NCBI RefSeq assembly: GCF_037975245.1
Contig: NC_092570.1
Span: forward strand, 14,159,001 to 14,217,500
DNA: 58,500 nt
Direction of reading: 5' to 3'
From: Apostichopus japonicus
Taxonomy: Eukaryota; Echinodermata; Holothuroidea; Aspidochirotida; Stichopodidae
This document shows, in pieces, positions 48,401-58,500 of the stretch. Numbering within the stretch: position 1 is the stretch's first letter; the number at the start of each line of letters is the position of its first letter. The translations under genes and the position numbers were made by a program. The notes under the pieces are model-generated. The model was not told the DNA's origin. It worked only from the letters and a program-made list of their open reading frames with translations, and did not search any database.

Positions 48401-51400
48401 AACATTTTTTGAAATGTTTTCATACCAGCTGGAATGACTTTGATTCAAAAACTTTTATTATGTCTGATATGATTCCTTTGATTATCTCTGATATGATTCC
48501 TTTGATTATTTATATTTTTTTATTATCATCCACAGGCAATGAAGGAACGTCATCACGAGATCGGTATTCACAAAGATATGTTGAAAGCGCAGCTGAAGAC
48601 GGCGGAGGAAGAGAGGGCGACAGTCAGCACAGAACTTCACGAAAGGATCAGCAAAATTGACAAGTTGAGGAAAAGGTAACGAGAGACCTGCTTGACTCTT
48701 TTAAGTGAGATATCAAGTTGGGATTGTTTTCACATTTTTATTTCAATAGAAACTAGACTTGGCATTAAAACAAAAATGCTAAAGTAGTGCTAATCTACTA
48801 CGAAGAGCGTAAGGTAGGCTAGCGTAACTATGGATACAGCATTTTTGCATCAATGTTGATAAATCTCTTTGGTACTTTTCAAAATCTTTAGCTAGATTAG
48901 TTTGGTTTCATTTTTAAAAGTGAGGCAAAATTTGATATTTTTTCTTAAAGTTTGCAATTTTGCTCTTATATGTGTTAAATGTTATTGTAACAAAGTGTCC
49001 AGTTGGGAGGAAAAAAATGTTGGAGGGTGTTCTAAGTGTGACCAGTCATATATTGAATAATATTCTAGTAGGTTTGGAAAAATTGCCAACCAAATTCAAA
49101 TGCTGCTTTAAAGTAAGAGGGCTTGATGTTCCAATCCTGCCAGCATCTTCATCCAAGACGGTCTTCCCCAACAATTAGTACATTTACATTGACATGTTGC
49201 AAACTCCATTTGTTTCATGAAAGAGTACTGCCAATTTGGGGATAAACTTTCTGTTGATTCAATCATTGTTTGTTTGATTTGATAGGAGAATGTTCAATAA
49301 AAATGTTTGATCAGAATCAACTAAAAGGAACAGAAATCAGCTGTTTCACTTTGGGAGGTTTTCTTTTTTAGAGTGATGAATAATATCTGGAAGTTTATCC
49401 AAGTTTGATCAAATAGAATCAGGCTTTTAACAAAACTGCCAAAGTACTGTCAAATTATTACAAAATACCTTTCAGAAAAAAGGTGTTTGATAAGAAAAAT
49501 GTATTTGTTAATATCTAGTTTTTAACAGAAAGTATATTCTACTTTTAGCAAGATTCAATCAAGTACTGAAACGTTTGCGAATAATAATTATTATAATAAT
49601 AACAATTTCTTTTTAAATGTACATTTTGCTGTTAAGTTAGCTTAGCTGCCATTCACACACAATTATAAAAACTTTAGCCCCATTGTTACATGCAAATTAG
49701 ACTAGGCAGAGGTATATCTCATATGAAAGTGTGATAGGCTAATGCTAAGTTGCCATGTTTGTTTTGAAAGTAAGGTACCTTATATCGGGCTTTAAAGTTT
49801 AAACGTTCGTTTTTGGCATCGTTGTTAGATGACAATATATTTTTAATCATAAGTATCTTTATTTTAGAAAAACCAACCAACTGCCTCAAAGCCCAGCACA
49901 ATGAGAGTGGTTTATATAATAATACTTTGCTTTATGTAACTGAAACCTCTTTGGACCTCCATGAGTGTATCAAACCTCTTTTGCTTTTAATTTAAAGGCC
50001 TTTTGCTAGTCATTCTTTTCTTAAACAGCTTTCACAAGAGTATAAAATTCACACACTGCTCTCCTTTCTGATACTAGGTATGAAATCTTGATGGTGTCAA
50101 TGGCACCACCAGAGGGAGAGGCAGACGAGGAAGTGTCCCAGGCGTATTATGTCATCAAGGTAAAAGGCAGGGGAAGTCAAGGGGAGGGGGAGGGTAAGAG
50201 GGGGGGCTGACATATCGGTGATCTCAAAGGAGTGACTGTAATCCAGGGTGCAGACTGGGAGTCCAGGGTATTGAAGCTAAAACGAACGAGTTAAAAATGT
50301 CTGAACTAAGACAGATGCAGGCAGGGAGTAAGTCCCAGTTCAAGTGTGGTCACTTTACCTAATGGTCCCGATACAGAAGGTTGTACTCATCAATAGTCAA
50401 ATTTGTGATTCGTAGATTTATCAAAGGCAATGTCGAATTATAACATCCGAAGGGTGGTGTGGACATTGACAGTGAAGTCTGTAGTTGTGCATACACTCTG
50501 AGCTTACAAGTTTAAAGAAAAGGTTGGAATAACTCTGCTTTTTTAAACTATACCATAATTTTCCTTTTTTTCTGGTTTAGAATTTACAAAATGTAAAAAT
50601 ATTCAGATCATCAGCATAGTTGAGAAGTTAATCTCAAAGTGTTAAATATTGGCAAAACATGTACAATTTCAGTTAAGAGACTAAGAATTTAGGGACAAAA
50701 GTAAACAACTTTCCTCCAATTTTCGAATTTTTGCAGGCTGCTCAAGAGAAAGAACAGCTACAGCGGAAGGGAGATGAATTGGATGCAAGAATACGCAAAG
50801 CCGAGAAGGAGATCAAGGCCCTGGAAAACACCCTCCGTCTGATGAATGGAAGGAACGAACAGTATCGGAAAAGTTTTAACAGGGTCACAGAAACTAGTGA
50901 GTATTAAATACAGTAGGTAATACCTAATACTTCAGAGTCATTTATATATGATTGATATCTTGTATTTTCTATGTTAAATTTTTTATTGCTGGAACAATTA
51001 CCAAAGCTTTCCAGGCCCTGCAGTCACTTCTGTTCTAGCTAAAAAAAAAAAAAAATCTTTTGTTCTTTCCCATTGTTTTATAATTTCCTATTGTTCAGTT
51101 GCTGATTTGTTCATATCTCCATTTAGACACCTTTTGAAGAGTGTGAAATTTAAATCACAAGCTTTTCAACTTTTATAGATCCCCTCCCCCCTTTTATTGC
51201 TTGGTTTCACTCTGTGAAACTGCACCTCCACCTCTCCAATGTGGCTCCTCAGATTAACACTGGTATGAACCAGTTTATTTGAAACACCTTGCCATTATCT
51301 CAATCTCACGGTATATAAAACAGTTTCAGATTAAAGTTTTGGTTTTGAACGGTTCTTCCAGAAGCCTCTAAGGATGTTTCTATTAGTAACGTCTAATCAT

Positions 51401-54205
51401 CTTTTCAGGCGAGGAGTACGAGGAGAAACAGAGATTGGACGAGCAGCTCCGCGCTGCGATGGACAAATACAAGTACAAGAGACGACAGATACGTGAGCTA
51501 CAGGACGATCTACAGACCATGTCAAATACGATGGAGAACTTAACCAGAGATGAGAGAGCATACGAAGAAATGGTGGAGGAAAAACAGGTTAGTTTCCCAC
51601 ACCACTCCATGTCCACCCAATATCCTCAACCCTCCCCTCCCCTCCCTCTCACCGATCAGAAGGAAAGCATTCTAGAAATTTATTTTGATCATCTGTAGAT
51701 TAAAATTTATTGGAAGCATAGTAAAGTCGTTTAGTGTAAGCCTTCAGTGTAACCATCCCCCCCCCCCCCCACCATCCAAGTCCAATTTCGTCCAATCTCT
51801 TGTGAAAAGGAAATGATATAATAAAAAAAATTCATGGATCTGGAGTAAAAGAACCGTTGGAACCAATCCCCCACCCTCCCCCCTGCCAGCCATTGTACTA
51901 TTACTCATGAGAGGAAAATGACTGATGAGTTCAAACCTATATTTTGATGAGTTCAAACCTATATTTATTTGGTGAAAAAAACCTACTTTGAATTTCATTT
52001 CTATAAAAAGACCAATTACAATCAATCACACTGTGGATGCAACTTGGTTAAAATAATGAAACGTTTTGTGGTCTCTTTTACTTACAGAATAAAACCAAAC
52101 AACTTTCAAAAGAGCTTGACGAACAGAAAGCCAAGGTAGAGAGAGCCTCTAAGTTAGTCGTTAAATACGCCCGAGATGTCAGGAGTGCAAAGAAGAGTAA
52201 AGGAGAAACTCATGAAGAGGTGGGTCAGCTTTTAAGGATTAATTGTTATCTGTAATAACTAAAAGATATGTTATTTGATAATTATCGTGTGCTACCACCA
52301 TCGCTCTTCTGAAGGTAACATTTCTGTTGTATGATGTATTGACCTTATGAATGCCCCTTTTCTTCATCCAATACCCAGAAAGACTTTGATTTGCGAGAGA
52401 TGCGAGATTTCAACAAACAGGTGATGAAGCAAGTCGGTGGTGTCATTCATGAGAACGCAGACCTAGCACCGACAGCTCACATGCTCTTCTCACAGGTAGA
52501 TATGAATATTATTCATAACAAAATGTCTTGTGACCTAGAGGTCACAGGCAAAAGGAGTCTGGTGATTTGTAAAAGAAGTTTGTATTTTCGTCTCAAGGTA
52601 TACACTGCAGGTATATGTTGCAATACTGTAAGAATATATTCTTAAGGTATATACTCAAGGTATATATTGTTAATATCATTTAATATTTTTTAGGGTCTGT
52701 GAGGGGAAGTTTTTTCAGGAATACTATAATAAGCAGATTTTGTCATCACAACTGCAAAACTCTCAGAGAGGGATTTGTAAAGTTTTGAAGGTTGTATCAA
52801 AGCCATGTACTTTCTTGAATAATTAAAACTGTTATTAATTACAAGAATACATATTTTGATGTCAGTTTTTTGGGGGACATATGTAGGAGAAAGGTTGCAA
52901 ACACAAGTAGCTTTATTCAGGTCCACACTCTCAAGTTCATCAAACTTGACAGATGTGAAGCCTTGGCAGTAGTGATAGTAGTAGTTAGCTATACGAGGTA
53001 ATGCTTTCTTGTGAGGGAAGACGGTATTTTACCAACCGTAAGTATCACTGAGTGGACTGACGAGTGGTAGACTGACTGTTAGTATAACACGACAAAAATA
53101 CAATATTTGTCAAAAAACTGCCAAATTCCTGTGTTAGCTACTAAAGCCTTTTAAGTTCCATACATAAACTAAAAAGTCGGTTACAGAAACCAGAATGCAG
53201 TGTTGTTGTTAATCATAGTTATATTGTCAGGTGTTTCCACATTTAATTGTTTATGATACATTCAAGTTATGATCATGCATTAACTAACCCCTTTGCAGTT
53301 CTCTTCTGACACTTCTAATAAATATTCCTTTCCTCTAGGCAAGCCTCCCTGTTCCGCCTCCTCCAAGTGCAACTGGGATGCGTACATCTCGGTCGGGATC
53401 TTCAATCAGTGCAAGGAGTATCCTGTCACCAAAGTGAGTGTTGGTTGCACAAACCAAGAGATTGGTTTCTTTTAAGGTCATGACACAACCAGTGGAGAGC
53501 ACTTGCACAAACAACTCCCCCCCCCCCTCCCCATCCCCTCACACAATCAGTGCAAGAAGTATCCTATCACTTAAGTTTCAGTTTTACAAGCCAAAAGATT
53601 GGTGTCTACACAAGTGCTCATGACAGACTCCTCCCAGTAAAAAAAAACACCTACCACCCCCTTCCCCCCCCCCTTACCTTCCATAAAACAAGTTTCTCTT
53701 CCAGACATGAACTTCAAATTCATATCAATACTACAGCAGCTGATTTCAATCCCAATTCTCTGAATTACAAAACCATTTCCCAAACCCCTCCCCTCCCCCA
53801 AAACAAAAGCACTCTAGCAAAAGCAAACTAGTGTCTTGTTTTGATAAAGCCCATGAAGCATTATGGATCAGCTAGGCAATTTGACTTATAAACTTAATGT
53901 TAGTAAACTTCACAAAAAAGTTTATGACCAGAACAATTTCTGCCACAATTCTGCTCTTCAAAGTAAGCTAGGGCTGGGTGCAAGTGTTCCCTTTGGTTTT
54001 GACAATGTATTTTACACTCAAATCAGCTTCATGCAAACAGGAGACTTACCAAGTTGTGAGACAAAATCAGAAATGAAAGGGGAGTACCTTTGGAAAGCTT
54101 CTTGTCTGGCCTTATACCTCCTCTACTGTATGTGAGGGGAAGATTAAGCAACTGCAGTATGAAATTAATTTTACTGTCTAAATGGAACTGTGATGATTGA
54201 ATGCG

Positions 54206-54243
<38 letters not shown>

Positions 54244-54728
54244 CTCTCAATCTAAAGGGTACCATCACAATGTCTGAAGAATTTCAAAAAACATTTCTCA
54301 TCAATGCCTATAGGTTCCCCCCAGCTCGATCGATTTTAATATCTTGTGGGAAATAAAGTGATTTTATATAGCAAGACCTTCCGCCGCATGTCATATTTCA
54401 ATTCATAGTCAAACCATTTTTGGAAAAAAAAAGAGTGTAACCTTGGTCAGACGATGAGAAACGTTAAAAAAATTTCTTTCTTTTTTGCTGTCGATCGATT
54501 TACAGGACGCCTTCATCTGGTCGAAGCGCAGCTTCCAGCCGAGCAGGAAGCACAACTGCAGCGATCAAGACGGTGGATCTTTCTGGACTGTCTGGAAGTA
54601 GATCTGGATCGCCTAAAGAAGTTAGATCCCCCACGGGATCGGCCTCGAGAATGTCCACGGGTAGAAGAGATTCCCGACCCGCCAGTGCGGCCAGTAGCAA
54701 GAGCAGTGCGCGAAGTATGAAGTACTGA
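35747..54728 (+). CDS. CCDC39: Coiled-coil domain-containing protein 39, 21 coding exons
   Basis: CCDC39 pairs with CCDC40 to form the 96-nm axonemal ruler that positions inner dynein arms and the nexin-dynein regulatory complex in motile cilia and flagella. Exons: 35747-35839, 37961-38080, 38630-38776, 38979-39137, 39806-39898, 40178-40306, 41611-41802, 42505-42608, 43558-43744, 44707-44847, 45723-45887, 46696-46833, 47306-47422, 48536-48675, 50078-50159, 50737-50896, 51409-51587, 52088-52219, 52379-52495, 53339-53433, 54506-54728. All join in phase to 970 residues (human 941). Diagnostic blocks: [11 protein letters not shown] near the start, [72 protein letters not shown] and [16 protein letters not shown]. 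Residues about 25-865 are almost continuous heptad coiled coil; the last ~100 are Ser/Arg/Ala-rich and probably disordered. The start is chosen by homology and an A at -3. Exon 20 is partly duplicated in the following intron. Confidence 0.96.
36271..37476 (-). mobile_element. 5'-truncated CR1/L2-like LINE, broken ORF2
   Basis: In CCDC39 intron 1, opposite to the gene. Minus-strand translation from 37476 gives the reverse-transcriptase core [11 protein letters not shown] and [12 protein letters not shown] (the YADD catalytic box). It then gives [17 protein letters not shown], and later the C-terminal tail [39 protein letters not shown] and [19 protein letters not shown]. The frame is broken by a stop near 37120 and a frameshift near 36950, and everything 5' of the RT palm is absent, so it cannot move alone. 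The 3' end (CTGTAAAGCGCTTAAGAG ... AAGGCGCTATATAAA, then ATT repeats) matches the SINE tail at 21108. Confidence 0.9.
39335..39660. repeat. TA microsatellites with embedded GGAGATACATAC and TGATAACAAGCATGAC words
   Basis: A pure TA run at about 39377-39410 is followed by a compound TA region at 39536-39660. In the second region CATATATATATCTCC and its reverse complement alternate, giving strong self-complementarity. TGATAACAAGCATGAC occurs three times, at 39335, 39487 and 39519. It lies in CCDC39 intron 4. Open frames here encode only Ile/Tyr/Met runs. Confidence 0.85.
43911..44111. mobile_element. Possible small inverted-repeat element
   Basis: CTGTAGCCAG at about 43915-43924 is mirrored by CTGGCTACGG at about 44092-44101, in CCDC39 intron 9. 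No convincing target duplication is visible at either end, so this is only a candidate MITE remnant. Confidence 0.3.
47540..48200 (+). repeat. Diverged tandem repeat with GGTCA words, about 150-160-bp unit
   Basis: Three to four degraded units share TTTGAGGTCAnCAGAGGTCA-type words, TGTAAACACAnTnACTC, CTTGGACTGAnCTT and a ...CTCATTGAGCTCAAGAA segment. It lies in CCDC39 intron 13. The spacing is irregular and I did not align the units base by base. Confidence 0.6.
53403..53645 (+). repeat. 141-bp partial tandem duplication of CCDC39 exon 20 end
   Basis: CAATCAGTGCAAGGAGTATC at 53403 is repeated as CAATCAGTGCAAGAAGTATC at 53544. Downstream, AAGAGATTGGT and CATGACAC match AAAAGATTGGT and CATGACAG. 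The first copy carries the functional donor AAA|GTGAGT at 53433/53434; in the second copy this reads TTAAGTTT, so the donor GT is gone. The second copy is therefore a dead exon fragment in intron 20. Confidence 0.8.
54206..54243. repeat. TA microsatellite
   Basis: Nearly pure TA dinucleotide run in CCDC39 intron 20. Confidence 0.95.
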
Positions 54729-56869
54729 GCCTTTAATCACTTCACACATTGCTGATACGCATGTGATGACCACCACCTATCTCTCTTATTGGCATTCCAC
54801 GATGGCTTTTATTTGCAAGACAGCCTCCCTTCACCAAACCTTGATTTCATTAGTACTGACATTATTTCTACGACTGTGTATTCCAGACTTCTGAAAAAAA
54901 TAGAAAACATTCCACGTTATTTTGTAGTACATAATTCTGTCATTTTATTTCCTCGTTGTCCATCTAAGGAAAGGAGTTTGATGAACGAAACCTTTCAATT
55001 CTAAACGATTCATTTCTTTTGTATATATCTTTATATATATATATTTAACAGCACTGCTTTGGAAAACAAAATACAAAAATGATTTTAGGTTAAGAAAGAA
55101 AAAGAGTAATTGGAGCTCTTTCAGAACCTGTAACTTATATAAAAAATTGAAATTTATAATGATAAATATCTCATTATGTCTATTTTAAGACTTAATGGAA
55201 CTTTCTATCTGTAAAAAGCACGTCACGGCTTTCTCCTGCCACAAATTTGAACACATGTCCAAACTTGCTGTGACACATGGAGTTTAAAGTTTCTATGTAA
55301 CCTTTTTTTTGCTTTTGATGAGATTTTTTTTGCCATTGAGTTTCGGTTGCCTTAATACCTATACATCACCTTGATATATTTACGTCCATGTTTTGGATTC
55401 AGGACGCTGGTTCCGAGTCTTGATTTGAGCTCAGTATAGTGTTTGAAACAAAGTCTACAATTGATACATAGTTTTGCCGGTATTTATAGATCTATCTCCT
55501 TTATAAATTTTTGTTCATAACTTCTCCCTTTTGGGAAATATACTTCCTTTCACGAACTTTCAAGTCACTTGCAATTCCTCATTTATTTTAGTATCGTACC
55601 TTTCTTTCGATCGTGCGGTTTTCGTCGAGGCGTCGGGTTTTAGTTTCGGACGTAACTGATCATTGAAGAAAGAGTCTAAAGAATCGCCTGTATATAACAT
55701 GTTTAACACACATCCACACTAGGGTCTTGGCTCAAATGGATAATGTCTCTAGGTTTGAGTTGTCACCTGCAGAAAAATAAGAAATGGAGACGAGATATCT
55801 GACAATATTGAAACAAATTTACCTTCAAGATTTCTTAATAGAACATCTAACTTAAAGCCACTAGAAGTGCCATCTCTTAAACTTGGCTTGTTGTAGAGAA
55901 AAATGGAATATCTAACAAGTTTTACCTTTGAAGCCTCGATTCAATATTTTGAAGGGTTTGTTTATTAATTCCAAACTTCTAAAGAAGAAGAGATGGTATT
56001 CTATCATCTAAAGCTTCCAAAATGATCATACCATGACTAGTGCTATAGCTAATTAGTTCTTGAAGAAGAAAACACAAAATGTCAAAACCACCAGTTGCAT
56101 ATTCTTCTGAGATAAATGATACAACTCCACACTCTTTTAATTTGACCCCTCATTCTCATGTGATTATTGACCTAGATAGGGAGAAACAAGGGGGTGGGGA
56201 ATCCTATCTCAATCTTGCATTAGGGTTACTGCATCTGGTATTATAGGCATATGAGGCTACGACCTTGGTATATCAGCTGCGAATCTGGTAAAGACTGGTT
56301 TGAGTAATAACAGACAATTTCTTAAAAATCAATTGTGATATTCATGAAAAGCATGCAAACAATGTTTTACGACGAGGTGTCAGATATCAACAGGTTTAAA
56401 TAGCTTTGGGCCTTCATTTCAATGTGTTTTCTATGATTGAGCTAAGCAGCTATCCACTTATTTACATGACGTGAATGCGACTTTTGTCACGTTTTTAAAC
56501 AAATAATTATGTTAACGAGAAAAATAAATCCAGAGAAACGTTCATTCTGAGAACTGACATGACTGGTATATAATTCAGGTAAACACAATTGTCTGCTACT
56601 TGTGAAGTCAAATGTAGACCTTAAAAAAGGAATACATTATAATTGAATGTAGGCAATATCTACAACAAGTCGGTTTAATTTTCATACTTTCTAAAATCCA
56701 GGACCATATATTATCCAAATTTGCAAGCAATGGGGGGTCCACATAATAATAATAAGTATGAAGTTCAACTAACATGAACGTTTTGAGTTACCCTCCTTGA
56801 AAAACAAACAGTGATGTCCCCTTACATACACCCACGGAGGGCCTATAACCTCCCTCCTAGATAGAGTCT

Positions 56870-57150
56870 GCACAGTCTACATTTGACTGCTTTGGGTGGT
56901 TTAGTGTCTGAATGATCTGCACTGGACTGGTGTGGGCACTTTAGAGGCTGACTGTTTTAGAGTCTGGCTAGTTTGCATTAGTCTGGTATGGGTGTTTTAA
57001 TGTCTGGCTGGTCTGCATTTTGACTAGTTGAGGCATTCTACAGTATGCGGTCTGCATTAGACTGGTGTGGGTGTTTTAGAATCTGGCTGGTCTCTATTAG
57101 ACTAGTTGAGACATTCTAGTGTGTGCGGTCTGTATTAGGTGTTCTAGAGT
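56870..57150 (+). repeat. Degenerate tandem repeat with GTCTGCATTAGACTGGTGTG words
   Basis: Five or more variants of GGTCTGCATTAGACTGGT follow one another, each trailed by GGGTGTTTTAGAGTCTGGCT or GTTGAGACATTCTAG. Spacing is roughly 50-60 bp and irregular. It lies in the CCDC39 3' flank. Confidence 0.75.
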
Positions 57151-57505
57151 TTCAAACTGCTCTCCCAAGCAGACAGATGAGGTGTTTGTTGAAATAACGA
57201 CTTTGGTGGTTTTCAACACAACTTTCCTACGGTCTAGGATCTCACATCTAATCAATGAGACCCATCACTCAAATTTTTGCCTACCTTTTTCTCTTCATAA
57301 TTTTTTTTTTATGCTATCAAAAAATGACAAAACTGGGAATGCCAACTTCAACGATTCCATCCTCTTCCATTAACTGCAGTCATGACCACTTGCACATTAC
57401 CTGAATAAACTGAGAATTTGGATATACGTAACTCGATGACTAGGAAACAGCTGCTCAATCAACATGCTGATATCAGTCTTTCCATTAATTTATTTTATCA
57501 TAAGC

Positions 57506-57573
57506 TGGGTGAAATGACCAGGCTGGTTGGGCGAAATGGCAGTTGGGCGAAATGGTTGTCGGGCGAAGTGACC
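57506..57573 (+). repeat. Short GGGCGAAATGG tandem cluster
   Basis: Four successive variants: TGGGTGAAATGACC, TGGGCGAAATGGCA, TGGGCGAAATGGTT and CGGGCGAAGTGACC, spaced 16-22 bp. Confidence 0.8.
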
Positions 57574-57694
57574 AGAAAGTGTGCCACAAAGATCTGAAAC
57601 CTTTTACCTTCTCTTTATTTTTCAATGGCGTATTTTCAAGGTAGGGAATGTTAAAATTGTTGACCCTGAAGCCCAACGTCATTCATAAGGTCTG

Positions 57695-57950
57695 TGTAAA
57701 GAGGTTCAATATTTTAGATTCAGCATTTGCAAAACCCCATCTCCACTACCAAAAAAAAAAAACTCGTAATAAATGAGGCAAAAAATAGAAAACATGTTGT
57801 GGCATGATGAGTTCAATGTTAAGACTTGATCAAGTCATTGCCTTTGTTTGGTGTGAATAACATTAAATTTGTGAAAACTCCCTTATAGCATAAGATTTAT
57901 CTTAGCTGGTTTGATGAGAATTGTTCATAACAGTCATCTGCATCACAACC
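57695..57950. repeat. Interspersed repeat, copy 2 (partner at 8095-8330)
   Basis: Matches the intron 5 copy in order: ATTCAGCATTTGCAAAA, an A-rich stretch, AAGACTTGATCAAGTCAT, and ATTGTTCATAACAGTCATCT. The central palindrome is decayed on one side. No coding frame or terminal repeats were seen. Confidence 0.6.
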
Positions 57951-58500
57951 ACAAATTACTGTTGGTAGGCTCCTATATGGTATATGTCTCCTACGATTTT
58001 CCCCGAAACAATTTTTGTTTGAAACTGGTAAAACCTGCCGTGTACTCACAAAGAAGCTTCCATGAAGAATGATGAGTTTTCGCTCTCTAGTACAACCGAC
58101 GCACACCGACCGAGAGGAGGGCCGTGACCTCTAACGATAGCCCTTGAAGTCTGCCCAGAGGAATAGAACCGAAGGGGTGTATGACCGAGAGTGTGCGGTC
58201 GGTTAATGGCACCATCTATACCAAAACCAGAAAGCAAAAAGCATGAGAGAAGTTGAAAAATATGATTTATACATCACATGATCTGTTTACGAAATCAAAA
58301 TGTCAGCAGGCCAATCAAATACGTCAAATTCATACCACGAGAGATGGAGAGCAAAATTACCACTGAATGTTTAACGAGGCATCAAAAGATTATCCTCCTA
58401 AGCCTACATCATTATCTTCCTCCACAAATTTTTCTTCTTTGAATCAAATACAGCGTAGCTTTAGAATTTTTAAATCAGCTTTGAAGTTCTTATGCAATTA

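Larger units (their letters stand above)
54729..58500. other. CCDC39 3' flank and right-edge intergenic stretch
   Basis: No gene is supportable. The first clear AATAAA after the CCDC39 stop that I found is at 56523-56528, so the 3' UTR may reach 1.8 kb or may use a variant signal. The stretch contains a short TA run near 55032, a degenerate tandem repeat at about 56870-57150, a GGGCGAAATGG cluster at 57506-57573 and the second copy of an interspersed repeat at 57695-57950. A GC-richer patch at about 58080-58210 has an open minus-strand frame of about 60 codons with no recognisable protein. Confidence 0.55.

Noticed and set aside
54454-54776. Three overlapping open frames on both strands
   Set aside because: They are other frames of the last CCDC39 exon; the correct frame is set by exon 20 phase and ends at TGA 54726-54728.
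58046-58237. GC-richer minus-strand frame at the right edge
   Set aside because: No recognisable protein, and the start is not an evident ATG context; it may be part of a repeat, but too little is visible to call.

Overview
The window is eukaryotic and AT-rich. Its genes are split into many short exons with GT..AG introns, and its introns are full of SINE/LINE fragments, minisatellites and poly-G/poly-C tracts. The three complete genes translate to clear orthologues of human proteins. The clusters of TAGGCCTA-type words and the tRNA-headed SINEs suggest a marine invertebrate deuterostome. An echinoderm, perhaps a sea cucumber, is my best guess; this is an inference, not a demonstrated identification.

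Layout. (1) 1244-1627, minus strand: first coding exon of an unrecognised secreted protein that continues off the left edge. (2) 4221-27345, plus strand: TUBGCP3 (gamma-tubulin complex component 3), 23 coding exons, 913 codons before the stop. (3) 29803-33995, minus strand: MPDU1 (mannose-P-dolichol utilization defect 1), 5 coding exons, 253 residues. (4) 35747-54728, plus strand: CCDC39 (axonemal 96-nm ruler coiled coil), 21 coding exons, 970 residues. (5) 54729-58500: CCDC39 3' flank with repeats and no gene I can support. I assembled each gene by hand from splice sites; all reading phases join without a break.

Arrangement. TUBGCP3 and MPDU1 are convergent, 2.46 kb apart. MPDU1 and CCDC39 are divergent, with start codons 1.75 kb apart. 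The genes work in different processes: microtubule nucleation, dolichol-linked sugar use in the ER, and assembly of motile cilia. Nothing suggests an operon-like functional unit.

Mobile and repetitive DNA. The most distinctive object is a 2.17-kb non-coding element in TUBGCP3 intron 10 (13193-15366). It has 18-bp terminal inverted repeats, a flanking TATT duplication and eight copies of the 15-mer GTGACGTACGGGACA or its reverse complement. Others are a hAT-like MITE with an 8-bp target duplication in MPDU1 intron 3, two LINE 3' ends and a SINE that share a 3' hairpin tail, a 1.9-kb GTAC-rich satellite in TUBGCP3 intron 21, and several minisatellites. No CRISPR array, rRNA or convincing functional tRNA gene was seen.
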